A DNA stretch of 64,000 nucleotides from JBNJFY01 sp051747265. GTDB lineage: Bacteria > Bacteroidota > Rhodothermia > Balneolales > Balneolaceae. Of this stretch, positions 52,641 through 60,381 are shown piece after piece. The first letter of the stretch is position 1. The number at the start of each line of letters is the position of its first letter. The notes under the pieces are model-generated. The model did not search any database. It was given only the letters and a program-made list of their open reading frames with translations, and had not been told where the DNA came from. The DNA lies in the NCBI GenBank assembly GCA_051747265.1, contig JBNJFY010000004.1, positions 62,001-126,000 on the forward strand, read 5' to 3'. The position numbers and the translations under genes are program-made.

Positions 52641-52835
52641 TTAGTGAGTAATTTTTTTTAGCCGCTTGCCGATCTTGAAATACCCACCGATTCCAGCCAG
52701 TAGTAAAATCAAAGGAACCATGCCGGGTTCACTTTCTACGGTGATCATATACGGCAACAATAGACTCCCGCTGATGATCATCAACAGAGAGCCATATTTT
52801 TGGATGATCGGATGCCCGGGTTGCTTCTTGCCCAT
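52641..52835 (-). CDS. Small membrane protein
   Basis: A 64-aa protein with two hydrophobic segments (YGSLLMIISGSLLLPYMI and MVPLILLLAGIGGYFKIG) and charged ends (MGKKQPGHP, KRLKKITH). It lies 37 bp after the wHTH gene, so it is probably in the same transcript. I recognise no family. Its short length leaves some doubt, but codon pattern, context and two plausible spans support it. Confidence 0.5.
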   Translation of the reverse strand: MGKKQPGHPIIQKYGSLLMIISGSLLLPYMITVESEPGMVPLILLLAGIGGYFKIGKRLKKITH

Positions 52836-52872
52836 TGCCGGTTACCTACTGTTTTTGTGATTGTATGATCTG

Positions 52873-53148
52873 TTAGAGCACCTTTAAATGCTGTTCAAAA
52901 GCCACTCTACCAGCATCGGTCATCTGATAACTGGTATTGGGTTTGCGATCGATAAAGGTTTTGTGCACCCGGATGAAGCCTTCTTTTTCCAGTCGCTTTA
53001 GATGCGTGGCTAAGTTTCCGTCGGTGACCTCCAGATACTCTTTTAGCGAGGTGAAATCCAGTGAGTCATTGACGGCCAGAGCCGACATGATGCCCAGTCG
53101 TACCCGGTTTTCGAAAGCCTTATGCAAATCGTCAATGGATATATTCAC
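52873..53148 (-). CDS. Winged-helix transcriptional regulator (HTH_27/ArsR-like)
   Basis: A 91-aa single-domain DNA-binding protein. Its winged helix reads RLGIMSALAVNDSLDFTSLKE, then TDGNLATHLKRLEKEGFIRV (recognition helix), then the wing KPNTSYQMTDAGRVAF. This family of small regulators in Bacteroidota lies next to membrane proteins and represses its own operon. It begins 6 bp after a membrane gene and lies between two copies of AAAGTACTTT, which are probable operators. The ligand is unknown. Confidence 0.88.
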   Translation of the reverse strand: MNISIDDLHKAFENRVRLGIMSALAVNDSLDFTSLKEYLEVTDGNLATHLKRLEKEGFIRVHKTFIDRKPNTSYQMTDAGRVAFEQHLKVL

Positions 53149-53154
53149 CGTGGA

Positions 53155-53766
53155 TCACCGCTCGTATCTAAAGTAGATGTAGCTGCCGTAAATCATGTGT
53201 ATCAGTCCGAAACCAATCGCCCAGAGCAGTAATCCGTAGCTCACCAGATAGAATCCAATTAGCCCCAAAAGTACGAACATTAATCCCAGGTATTTCACAT
53301 CCGCCAGGGTGTATGTGCTGGCGCTATGCAAAGCCAAGCCATAGAAAATCAGAGAGAAGGGAGCCAGCAGACCGATCATCTGATGGGTGAGTAGAACAAT
53401 CAACAATGCCCCACCGGATAACAAGGAAACGGCCAGGTGAGTAAGCATGCGCCCGGAAGTAGCGTTCCAGATACGCTCACCACGATGTTGGGCCTTGCGG
53501 TAAGACAAAATAACCGCGGTGCTGACCGCCAAAACCAGTATAGTCAGCGCCAACCAGAGTAGGGTATTCAGGCGGGAACCGGAAATGGGAACGAATACGA
53601 TCTGGGGATTGAATTGAAGCACCTCGTAGGCTACATAAGCCCCGATTAATGCATAAAGACCGGCTAGTACGCCCGACCACCCGGAAAGGGACGCAAATTT
53701 GGATGATCGTTCCATCATGGAGCGGATTTCGGCAATGTCTTGAGTGTAATCCCGTGTCTTATCCAT
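53155..53766 (-). CDS. Hypothetical membrane protein of the wHTH operon
   Basis: A 203-aa protein with a short cytoplasmic N-terminus (YTQDIAEIRSMMERSSKFASLSGWSG) and five to six hydrophobic spans (ALTILVLAVSTAVIL, LAPFSLIFYGLALHSAS, IGFYLVSYGLLLWAIG and others). I recognise no family by name, although such proteins beside a small wHTH regulator recur in the phylum. It is the first gene of the operon: its ATG lies directly next to the palindrome AAAAGTACTTTT, and it is followed after 6 bp by the regulator. It may be a sensor or transporter controlled by the regulator. Confidence 0.7.
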   Translation of the reverse strand: MDKTRDYTQDIAEIRSMMERSSKFASLSGWSGVLAGLYALIGAYVAYEVLQFNPQIVFVPISGSRLNTLLWLALTILVLAVSTAVILSYRKAQHRGERIWNATSGRMLTHLAVSLLSGGALLIVLLTHQMIGLLAPFSLIFYGLALHSASTYTLADVKYLGLMFVLLGLIGFYLVSYGLLLWAIGFGLIHMIYGSYIYFRYER

Positions 53767-53767
53767 G

Positions 53768-53779
53768 AAAAGTACTTTT
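53768..53779. promoter_or_regulatory. AAAAGTACTTTT palindrome at the start of the wHTH operon
   Basis: A perfect 12-bp palindrome that begins 1 bp upstream of the ATG at 53766. A protein bound there would block translation-start-proximal transcription or RNA polymerase. It has the same core as the site at 52620-52629. Confidence 0.6.
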
Positions 53780-53981
53780 TATTTCAAAGCAGATGGAGCC
53801 AGAATAAAAAGCAACAGCTTAAAAAATATTTATGTCGCTGATTTGACAGATCACCAGCATCTATCCGACTAGATTAGTTTTGAACATTACTAAACAGGTA
53901 AAAGCTAATTTTATAGCACATAGAATAGTTGATTGCGATCAGGTATTCATCATAATCATTAAAGCTTAAATAAGAGTACGT

Positions 53982-54401
53982 ATGGAACAGTTAAATAAAT
54001 TATCGGGAATTGCACATTGGCTACCACGATTATCATTGGCCGCAATCTTCATCTATCACGGTTTCCCTAAAGTGGCTATGACCGGAGATGTGGCAGCCAT
54101 GATGGGGATGCCGTTTATCATGGTGCTCATGCTTGGATTAATGGAAATTGGTGGCGCGCTGTTAATGCTATGGGGTGGCATCGGTCCGGATTGGTCTACC
54201 CGACTAGCCGGCCTTATTTTTACCGGTATCATGATCGGAGCTATCGTGATGGTGCATGCCCAGTTTGGATGGAGTTCCATTAATATGGGCAACAATGGTG
54301 GACGCGGTATGGAGTTTCAGGTACTCATCATAGCCGTGTCGCTGCTGTACGCATTTAAGGGTAACGCGCTAAAAAAAGCCATCAACACCGGCGGCGCATA
54401 A
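53982..54401 (+). CDS. DoxX-family membrane protein
   Basis: A 139-aa protein with four hydrophobic spans. DoxX-family marks are RLSLAAIFIYHGFPKVAM near the N-terminus and MLGLMEIGGALLMLWGG, followed by GRGMEFQVLIIAVSLLYAF. DoxX proteins are related to quinol-linked thiosulfate oxidation or redox homeostasis, but most members have unknown roles. It stands alone with its own strong terminator. Confidence 0.85.
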   Translation: MEQLNKLSGIAHWLPRLSLAAIFIYHGFPKVAMTGDVAAMMGMPFIMVLMLGLMEIGGALLMLWGGIGPDWSTRLAGLIFTGIMIGAIVMVHAQFGWSSINMGNNGGRGMEFQVLIIAVSLLYAFKGNALKKAINTGGA

Positions 54402-54427
54402 CCAGTTACTCCCCTTAAAGACTATCC

Positions 54428-54462
54428 GGGGATAAAGGATTTCACCTTTATCCCTATTTTTT
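54428..54462 (+). terminator. Terminator of the DoxX gene
   Basis: GGGATAAAGG (54429-54438) pairs perfectly with CCTTTATCCC (54445-54454), followed by TATTTTTT. It lies 27 bp after the stop. Confidence 0.92.
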
Positions 54463-54827
54463 ATACAAGCAGTTTAACATTGATTTCAGGGTAACTACGG
54501 CATCTAACCCTTGGTTAGTTATGATCCAGAAGCGCGGATGTGGCGCATTCAGCTGAACGGACACCCTCAGAGGGTCCAACCAGTTGACCGATCTAGCATA
54601 TTCGCAGGATTTCTGACAGCGTCGCGCGATGAAATTTACACGGTGCAACAAGTCCCCGAAACGCTCAGACATCTCCCTAAATGAATCAAACGTCTGCTTG
54701 AACCAATGAAGAACAGGAACTAAAGCTTTGGCTGATTAACAACAAATTGGTCTCTGTAATGGGATCGCAGTAGGTAGGGTTACTAAGATGGAAATGACAG
54801 TGAACCCAGCTAGGCAGAGAGGACCAA
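54463..54827. other. Spacer between two terminators
   Basis: 365 bp with no supported gene. A frame on the minus strand (54454-54672) begins within the intergenic region and ends inside the DoxX terminator, with no family likeness. I see no promoter, RNA gene or repeat here. Confidence 0.4.
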
Positions 54828-54862
54828 ATAAAAAAGGGCAGAGGTTTATCTCTGCCCTTTTG
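54828..54862 (-). terminator. Terminator of the 54937 lipoprotein gene (bidirectional form)
   Basis: AAAAGGGCAGAG (54832-54843) pairs with CTCTGCCCTTTT (54850-54861). The U-tract is longer on the minus strand (TTTTTTATTT), so it mainly serves the lipoprotein gene that ends at 54937. Confidence 0.85.
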
Positions 54863-54936
54863 TTCTTTGCTCTCTGATGAATGTATTTAGTGATTATTAA
54901 ATACAACTGTAGTTTGGTTTTGATATAACCAAGAGG

Positions 54937-55374
54937 TCACAAGCTATTTTGAGTCAAATCGTCAAAGGTGTTCCCCAAAGAGTTCAGGTCGTTGTTAAAC
55001 TGGAGCTTAAACGTTTCCCAATGCTCTTTTCCATTATCTTTATAATCAGTAAGTCTTTTTTTCAGGTCGTTATTTTTTTGCTCTAGTAGGGCCAGTTGTT
55101 CTTCGGTAGAAGCCTTCACATCATCTGTTTCATTGGCTAAGCTAACTTTAAATGCTGTGATCGCTGAATCGATGGTGCCCATCCTTTCTGTGGCCTCTAT
55201 CCGGTATTGGTTTATATCATTCGTCAGTTCACGGGCGGCTTGCTGCACATCATTTCCTGCTTCTATCACCGCTGAGTTTGATTTCCCCACATTGGAATCA
55301 GGGCTGTTGCAACTGGTTAATAGAACAAATACAACAATGGAGAAGGTCAGGAGTATTAAAATTCTTTTTTTCAC
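54937..55374 (-). CDS. Lipoprotein with coiled-coil region
   Basis: A 145-aa precursor with a lipoprotein signal (ending LLTSC, Cys at 22). The mature part is almost all helical and charged, with a probable coiled coil in LALLEQKNNDLKKRLTDYK. It ends with LNSLGNTFDDLTQNSL. I recognise no family. Size and layout resemble small periplasmic helical lipoproteins. It follows a DUF2959-like lipoprotein gene by 26 bp on the same strand, so both may be co-expressed in an envelope function. Confidence 0.7.
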   Translation of the reverse strand: MKKRILILLTFSIVVFVLLTSCNSPDSNVGKSNSAVIEAGNDVQQAARELTNDINQYRIEATERMGTIDSAITAFKVSLANETDDVKASTEEQLALLEQKNNDLKKRLTDYKDNGKEHWETFKLQFNNDLNSLGNTFDDLTQNSL

Positions 55375-55400
55375 GCTGTTTGGATTATGTGAGTTTACAG

Positions 55401-56051
55401 TTAATTGGTTCCACTTTGAGACATTTCGGCACGTGCGTTTTGGATTGCAATTTGCACATTTTGCAAGGTCTGTTTCAGTTTTTCTCCGTCATTAACCACT
55501 TGGGAAGCGGTCGGGGTAATTGCCTCAATTCCCTTAGGCGTTAGGTCATTGGAGAGGAATGTCTGAATTTCTTTAGTGTCGGAGACATACGTTTTAAAAG
55601 CCTCACTCACACCAATGCTGTTTTCAGCGATTTTCTCATATATTTCAATAAGGGCGGCTCTTCGCTCATTGCTTAACCTTTGTATTTCCGGATTTTTGTA
55701 CTCTTGGCCTTCTTTTGCCCATTCTTCGAAATAGTCATTGCCTTTTGCTTTCATTTGCTCGGCGTGTTTGGCGAACTTTTTCTCCATTTCTTCCATCTTT
55801 GCCACTTGACGTTTATAAGAATCGAAGGCTTGTTGGATATTGGTTTGATCAGAACTCATCAGGTTATCCAGCGCAGCCCCGGTAGCATCCAGTTGTAGGG
55901 ACGCTGATTTAATGTCGTTATCCATGGTTTCCATGGTTGTTCTTGTGTCTTCCGAACGTTGCATGCCTGTGGATGCGCAGCCAGTTATGCTAAAGATCGC
56001 AATGGTTAGAATGACTAAGTGTGAGCCAACAATTTTGTTGAATAGTTTCAT
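55401..56051 (-). CDS. DUF2959-like helical lipoprotein 1
   Basis: A 216-aa lipoprotein precursor (signal ending SITGC, Cys ~25). The mature chain is helical with the motif DYFEEWAKEGQEYKNPEIQ and, later, FLSNDLTPKGIEAI. These resemble the DUF2959 pattern (Y-F-E-E-W...Y-x-N...L-S...R-R...Y...F...L-N-x...A-I). The function of the family is unknown. A paralogue lies at 57258, with the same EEW..EG..YKNP and IxxNSIGVSExFxTYVSD blocks. A 27-bp gap separates it from the small lipoprotein gene downstream. Confidence 0.75.
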   Translation of the reverse strand: MKLFNKIVGSHLVILTIAIFSITGCASTGMQRSEDTRTTMETMDNDIKSASLQLDATGAALDNLMSSDQTNIQQAFDSYKRQVAKMEEMEKKFAKHAEQMKAKGNDYFEEWAKEGQEYKNPEIQRLSNERRAALIEIYEKIAENSIGVSEAFKTYVSDTKEIQTFLSNDLTPKGIEAITPTASQVVNDGEKLKQTLQNVQIAIQNARAEMSQSGTN

Positions 56052-56228
56052 TTTAAGCTCCTGTTATGTCCGTAATTAGCGGTACTGATGGGAAATGATG
56101 TTCATATATGAAAGATGGCCATTTTAGCAATGGGAACCGTTACAGATTTTCGTTTATTTTTTGGGTTTCATGTACTAAGGAGAAGAGGTGAGTAGAAGAC
56201 GACCAATTAGCTGGAATAGACCGGTCAA

Positions 56229-56750
56229 CTAAAGTTTATCTATAAATAGAATCATAGTGGCCGCAACAGTGGCGACAGGACCAACGATTCTCATGTAATC
56301 TACAACAGCCGGTCTCCTTTTTACCTCGAGCGTAACAAAATCATTCTCTTGCAATGTGAAATTGCGCATACCAAGGGGCAATTTCTGCGTGTAACGAAAT
56401 CTGAAGTTGACCACTTCATCAGTATTCAGTTTCTGGTTATATCGAGATACATTGACTTCTAAACGTAATTTAGACCAGTCAAGCGTGGTTTCACCCGTGC
56501 GGAAACTGGCCGGACCGCGTGCGAATGAGATGAGTTCTATGAGCGTGGTACCGGTGGGGATCATATATCGTCCGGGTGCATTTATATCCCCCCAGAGATT
56601 AATCAATATCGATTCTTCGCCCGGTTTGGAAATTTGCACAATACCTTCAACCAGTTGATTACTGGGAACAACAGGTGTCTGCTGCGCACGGGCAGATTCA
56701 GTAACCAACAAACCACTGATCAAAATCATTATGATAAGAATCTGTTTCAT
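56229..56750 (-). CDS. Secreted SLBB-like (beta-grasp) protein
   Basis: About 173 aa from the ATG at 56750, which gives a good signal peptide (MKQILIIMILISGLLVTESARAQQ). The longer frame to 56840 is rejected for that reason. The centre reads INLWGDINAPGRYMIPTGTT, followed by LIELISFARGP, a clear SLBB/beta-grasp-like pattern as in polysaccharide-export proteins. The C-terminus has a hydrophobic segment (YMRIVGPVATVAATMILFI), probably a membrane anchor. It could bind or help export glycan. No export channel is in the window. Confidence 0.72.
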   Translation of the reverse strand: MKQILIIMILISGLLVTESARAQQTPVVPSNQLVEGIVQISKPGEESILINLWGDINAPGRYMIPTGTTLIELISFARGPASFRTGETTLDWSKLRLEVNVSRYNQKLNTDEVVNFRFRYTQKLPLGMRNFTLQENDFVTLEVKRRPAVVDYMRIVGPVATVAATMILFIDKL

Positions 56751-57048
56751 GCTCTCATGGTTGGTGTTGCATTCGTGATGAATAGATTCGGTATCACCCC
56801 ATAGTATTGCGGGCAGTAAATAATTTTCATGGTTGTGCACACTAGGTTAGACCATTGGAAATCGAGTCCGGATCTTGTTCAGGTCAGGTCAGGTCAGGTC
56901 AGTAATCTGGTTATTCGATGATACCCATCGTCCCGAGTGAGACATAATGGGGGCCGTAGATTTCCTGGCTTTGGTGAAAACACATCCGGAACATCAATAA
57001 AATATCGGGCCTGCACGAAACAAGGAGTTTCGGCAAGTGGAGGGGGCC
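56751..57048. other. Spacer with a short AGGTC tandem repeat
   Basis: 298 bp with no gene. AGGTC is repeated four times at 56881-56902. This is a short microsatellite about 130 bp upstream of the SLBB-like start. It may be a slipped-strand variable site or chance. Nothing else is seen. Confidence 0.5.
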
Positions 57049-57204
57049 TTAAATTAGCTTTTTTCCTTGAATCACCCTTAGTATGATAGCAATAATAGCT
57101 ATAACCAGCAGGATATGAATAAGTCCGCCCGCACTATAGCCGAGAAAACCAACGGCCCAGGCGATAATCAATATGACGGCTATGATATAAAGTAGATTTC
57201 CCAT
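57049..57204 (-). CDS. lmo0937-family small membrane protein
   Basis: A 51-aa protein, too small to be caught by ordinary ORF length cut-offs. It reads MGNLLYIIAVILIIAWAVGF and goes on with GYSAGGLIHILLVIAIIAII, ending LRVIQGKKLI. Two spans surround a GYSAGGLIH turn, which matches the lmo0937 family pattern (short, W-x-x-G-x-x-G...GLIHxLLVIAII). Function unknown; such proteins are often stress-induced. It lies between the SLBB-like gene and a DUF2959-like gene. Confidence 0.78.
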   Translation of the reverse strand: MGNLLYIIAVILIIAWAVGFLGYSAGGLIHILLVIAIIAIILRVIQGKKLI

Positions 57205-57257
57205 GATAATTAGTCGTTTAGTTAGCGGTTAACCTAGAGTCAAATACTGTTAAATGC

Positions 57258-57926
57258 TTACAGGGCACTGACTTCGCTTTTTGACATTTCGTTTCGTGCA
57301 TCCTGTATGGCCATTTGCATATTTTCCAATGCAACTATTAAGCTGTTTCCTTCACTGATAACTTTATTGGAAGTAGGAGCAATTGCTGATATGCCTTTGG
57401 CAGTCAAATCATTGGCAAGGAACATCTGAATCTCATGTACATCAGACACATAGGTTTGGAAGTCTTCACTTACCCCAATGCTATTTTTCGCTATGGTATC
57501 GTAAGATTGGACAAGTGTGGCTCGACGCTGATCACTAAGATGCTGTATTTGCGGATTCTTGTATTGGTTTCCCTCTTTTTGCCATTCCTCAAAATAGTCC
57601 GTGCCGCGTTTGTTCATTTCCGTTGCATGAACAGCGAATTTTTTTTCTAAAGAGACTATTTGTGAAACGTTATCTGAATAGGTTCCAAATAAATTATTGA
57701 TATCACTTTGAGAAGCGTTCATTAATTGATCAAGGGACTTCCCAGTACGTTCTATCTGCTGGATTGCCGATTGTACATCTCTATCCATTGTTTGCAGCGA
57801 TATTCTTGCCGCATTGGAGCGCTCTCTGTTTGTTGAATCACATCCCCCTATCCCGATAAAAATCAAGAACAGCATGCTTATTAGAAAGAGATGGACTTCT
57901 TTGGTCACGGTCATGTCATAGTTCAT
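57258..57926 (-). CDS. DUF2959-like helical lipoprotein 2
   Basis: A 222-aa lipoprotein precursor (signal ending GIGGC; Cys near 29). It could start at the first ATG or at the one four codons later. It is a clear paralogue of the protein at 55401, sharing YFEEWQKEGNQYKNPQIQ, NSIGVSEDFQTYVSD and FLANDLTAKGISAI. Two copies within 1.3 kb suggest a local duplication with a helical protein and an SLBB-like gene between. Function unknown. It ends 53 bp upstream of the lmo0937-like gene on the same strand. Confidence 0.75.
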   Translation of the reverse strand: MNYDMTVTKEVHLFLISMLFLIFIGIGGCDSTNRERSNAARISLQTMDRDVQSAIQQIERTGKSLDQLMNASQSDINNLFGTYSDNVSQIVSLEKKFAVHATEMNKRGTDYFEEWQKEGNQYKNPQIQHLSDQRRATLVQSYDTIAKNSIGVSEDFQTYVSDVHEIQMFLANDLTAKGISAIAPTSNKVISEGNSLIVALENMQMAIQDARNEMSKSEVSAL

Positions 57927-58512
57927 TTTATGTAATATTACTTCTTAAACGAAGATCGCCATCTTTTGCCCGCTATGCGTTACACTAATCCATAAAAGTC
58001 TTACATAATTCACTGATTCTCGCCACCATGCTCAGACTTTCGCGGGTTTGAGATTCCTAAATTCAGCAGTCAACATCAATACTTTCATCGCGAGGATTTC
58101 AACGATCGTTGAACATCCGCGGCGATCTCTGGGTGGGTAGCCATCGCATAATTCGCAAGGGGGGAGATGGCCGCGCTCCGCAAGGCTCCGCTTGCCATGA
58201 CAGTGGGGGATTTGGCGATGGCATTTCGTAGGTAGGCCCCGGTGAGGTTAGATGCTAGCATTTATTAGCCCCCCGCAGTCCATTCGCCACTTTGTCATCG
58301 CGAGGGAATCAACGGTAGTTGCATGCCCGCGGCGATCTCCATGGGTTACGGTGGAGGCGACAGTGGAAATACGAAGGTAGGACTGGATAGCAGTACTGCA
58401 CAAGTCTCTGCTTCGCTCAGACTTGCGCAGGTGGGGGGCATTTGTAATCCAGATCGTTAGGTTTAGTTTGGTATTACATCCTTTAGTCAATTGAGAAAAT
58501 TCCACCCGTAAT
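57927..58512. repeat. Intergenic repeat zone, composite C copy 1
   Basis: Non-coding. It holds two forward cores of the GTCATCGCGAG...GCGGCGATCTCC family (58085-58130 and 58294-58340) and one inverted core (GAGATGGCCGCG..., 58164-58203). The stretch 58126-58345 is ~85-90% like 61480-61710 by eye and is called composite C. A frame on the minus strand here (58248-58505) is an artefact of the repeat. It separates the DUF2959-like gene from the formate/nitrite-type channel. Confidence 0.82.
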
Positions 58513-59361
58513 ATGAACGATCCTAAAAACAGCCAGGCGCCTCACCAAAAAGAATTAGAAGAAAAAGCCAAACAGGCCAAGTCTTCCAAAAGTTATAGTG
58601 ACATCCTAAGCACGGTTATACACGAAGGCGAAGCGATGTTTTCCCTGCAGAATAAGACGGTGATACTGAGCTCGATTATCGCAGGTTTAGAAATTGGTTT
58701 CAGTTACCTGTTGATCAGTTCTTTGTACTATACTTTGGGGGGCACGCATCCCGATACCATGATTTTTAAAATGTTTAGTATCGTATATCCAGTGGGCTTT
58801 ATTATGGTGATTGTGGGGAAATCGGCGTTATTTACGGAACAGACTTCCATCTTGGTATTGCCTGTGTTAAATGGACAGCGAAGTGTATGGCAACTGCTTA
58901 AAGTTTGGATGGATGTAATTTTAGGCAACCTCATTGGCGGGCTCATTTTTGTATTGTTTATCAGCTATCTGGCTCCTGAAATGAACCTTTTCACTCACCA
59001 AGTGATGGCCGAAATAGGAGAACATGTACTAGATTACAGCAATCATATCATCTTTTTAAGTGCCATAACGGCGGGTTGGTTGATGGGACTGCTGACCTGG
59101 CTGGTAAGTTCCATTGTGAACTCAATAACCCGGGTCTTAATCATTTTTATGATCACCGCCATTATCGGATTTAACGGGTTTCATCACAGTATTGTGGGCA
59201 ACATTGAAGTGTTTGGAGCTTTTCTGTTTTCTGATTCCATCTCTTTTCTTGACTATATCACCTATTTAGTTATAGCACTTACCGGAAATGGGATAGGCGG
59301 AGCTCTTGTCGTAGCCCTGTTTAAATACCGTGTGTTTCAATCTAATTTTACTGAAAATTAA
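58513..59361 (+). CDS. Formate/nitrite transporter (FNT) family channel
   Basis: A 282-aa membrane protein with six probable spans. Family features: KTVILSSIIAGLEIGFSYLL near the first helix, then MVIVGKSALFTEQTSILVLP and GNLIGGLIFVLFISYLAP. It has a cytoplasmic N-terminal tail rich in Lys and Glu (HQKELEEKAKQAK). FNT pentamers conduct small monovalent anions such as formate, nitrite or hydrosulfide. The sequence is nearer the YfdC-like branch than FocA, so the anion is uncertain. It lies isolated between repeat zones. Confidence 0.87.
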   Translation: MNDPKNSQAPHQKELEEKAKQAKSSKSYSDILSTVIHEGEAMFSLQNKTVILSSIIAGLEIGFSYLLISSLYYTLGGTHPDTMIFKMFSIVYPVGFIMVIVGKSALFTEQTSILVLPVLNGQRSVWQLLKVWMDVILGNLIGGLIFVLFISYLAPEMNLFTHQVMAEIGEHVLDYSNHIIFLSAITAGWLMGLLTWLVSSIVNSITRVLIIFMITAIIGFNGFHHSIVGNIEVFGAFLFSDSISFLDYITYLVIALTGNGIGGALVVALFKYRVFQSNFTEN

Positions 59362-60314
59362 TAAAGAGCTCTTTTATTCTATTCTTAAATCCTACCAGAC
59401 ATGCTCAGGTTTGTAATTTTCCGACTGACATCGCGAGGGGATCAACGATCGTTGAACATCCGCGGCGATCTCCGGGTGGGTCGCTATCGCTTAATTCGCA
59501 AGGGGGAGATGGCCGCGCTCCGCAGGGCTCCGCTCGCCATGACAGTGGAGTGTTGTGAGGATGGGTCCAGTTGAGAAGAGGTTGAATATTATGGTTACGG
59601 TTCCATTTAGAATTCCTGGCAACACGTTCGCCACTTTGTCATCGCGAGGGGATCAACGGAAGTTGCATGCCCGCGGCGATCTCCAGGAGTTGCGACGATG
59701 ATTGTGGGTTGGGTTATTTCGCGCAAGTTTGCGTCCGACAGCAATCGGACTCGGAATTGCGCTGGTTTTTGAATATCTGAAATAGACCTAAGAATAAACT
59801 ACGATTGATTTATGCATCTTTTGTTTGTGGAAATTTAAAATATGAGGTGCTGTGTTGTACCATTACTTTTGAGTGACCAAAAGTAATCAAAAGTCATCGG
59901 GCGAGGATTAAATGGCTAAATCCGGCTGCATTCCACTAAAAAGATCCGATGCTCCTTAACACGCTCTGCTGGCTTCGGGCTCAACAGCGGTACGTATCTT
60001 TTTTTAACGCTCCATTCCGCCGGATTCTTAACGCCATTTTATCCAATGCCGAACATTCTGAGATCGGAGTTGGTATCTGGGGAGTCGCGGGAAAACGCAT
60101 CCCATCCAAAGACCAGTGGGTATGCATTTGTTTTTTCAACGGTCATCGCGAGGGGATCAGCGGTAGTTGCATGCCCGCGGCGATCTCCACGAGTGAAAGG
60201 TCTGTAGGATGGGCCAATATAGGATCTTTGAAATCCAGAGGGGTGTATTTGAATGGGATCCGCACAAGGCTCCACCTCGATCAGATTTACGCGGATTTGG
60301 GGTAACTAGAATGA
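59362..60314. repeat. Intergenic repeat zone, composites A1 and B1
   Basis: Non-coding 0.95 kb. Forward cores are at 59426-59473, 59638-59684 and 60142-60188; an inverted one is at 59506-59544. Composite A1 is 59506-59775 and B1 is 59831-60090. Their near copies, A2 (62971-63236) and B2 (62642-62900), lie 3 kb away in reverse relative order. Within B an A-rich/T-rich hairpin (GATCCG...CGGATC in copy B2) could end transcripts. Frames at 59949-60305 and 60039-60275 are repeat artefacts. Confidence 0.82.
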
Positions 60315-60350
60315 ATAAAAAAGCTCAGCATATACTGAATATGCTGAGCT
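60315..60350 (-). terminator. Terminator of the acidic lipoprotein gene
   Basis: AGCTCAGCATAT (60322-60333) pairs perfectly with ATATGCTGAGCT (60339-60350) around ACTGA. The A-run to the left gives a minus-strand U-tract. It is 31 bp after the stop at 60382. Confidence 0.92.
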
Positions 60351-60381
60351 ATTAAGAGTTTGGCGAGGTATTGGTTATGAA

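Noticed and set aside
54454..54672. 72-aa minus-strand frame
   Set aside because: It ends inside the DoxX terminator and shows no family pattern.
58248..58505. 85-aa minus-strand reading frame
   Set aside because: It lies wholly in repeat DNA shared with other intergenic copies and has no protein likeness.
59949..60305. 118-aa plus-strand reading frame
   Set aside because: It is inside composite B1 and a forward repeat core; the frame is not kept in copy B2.
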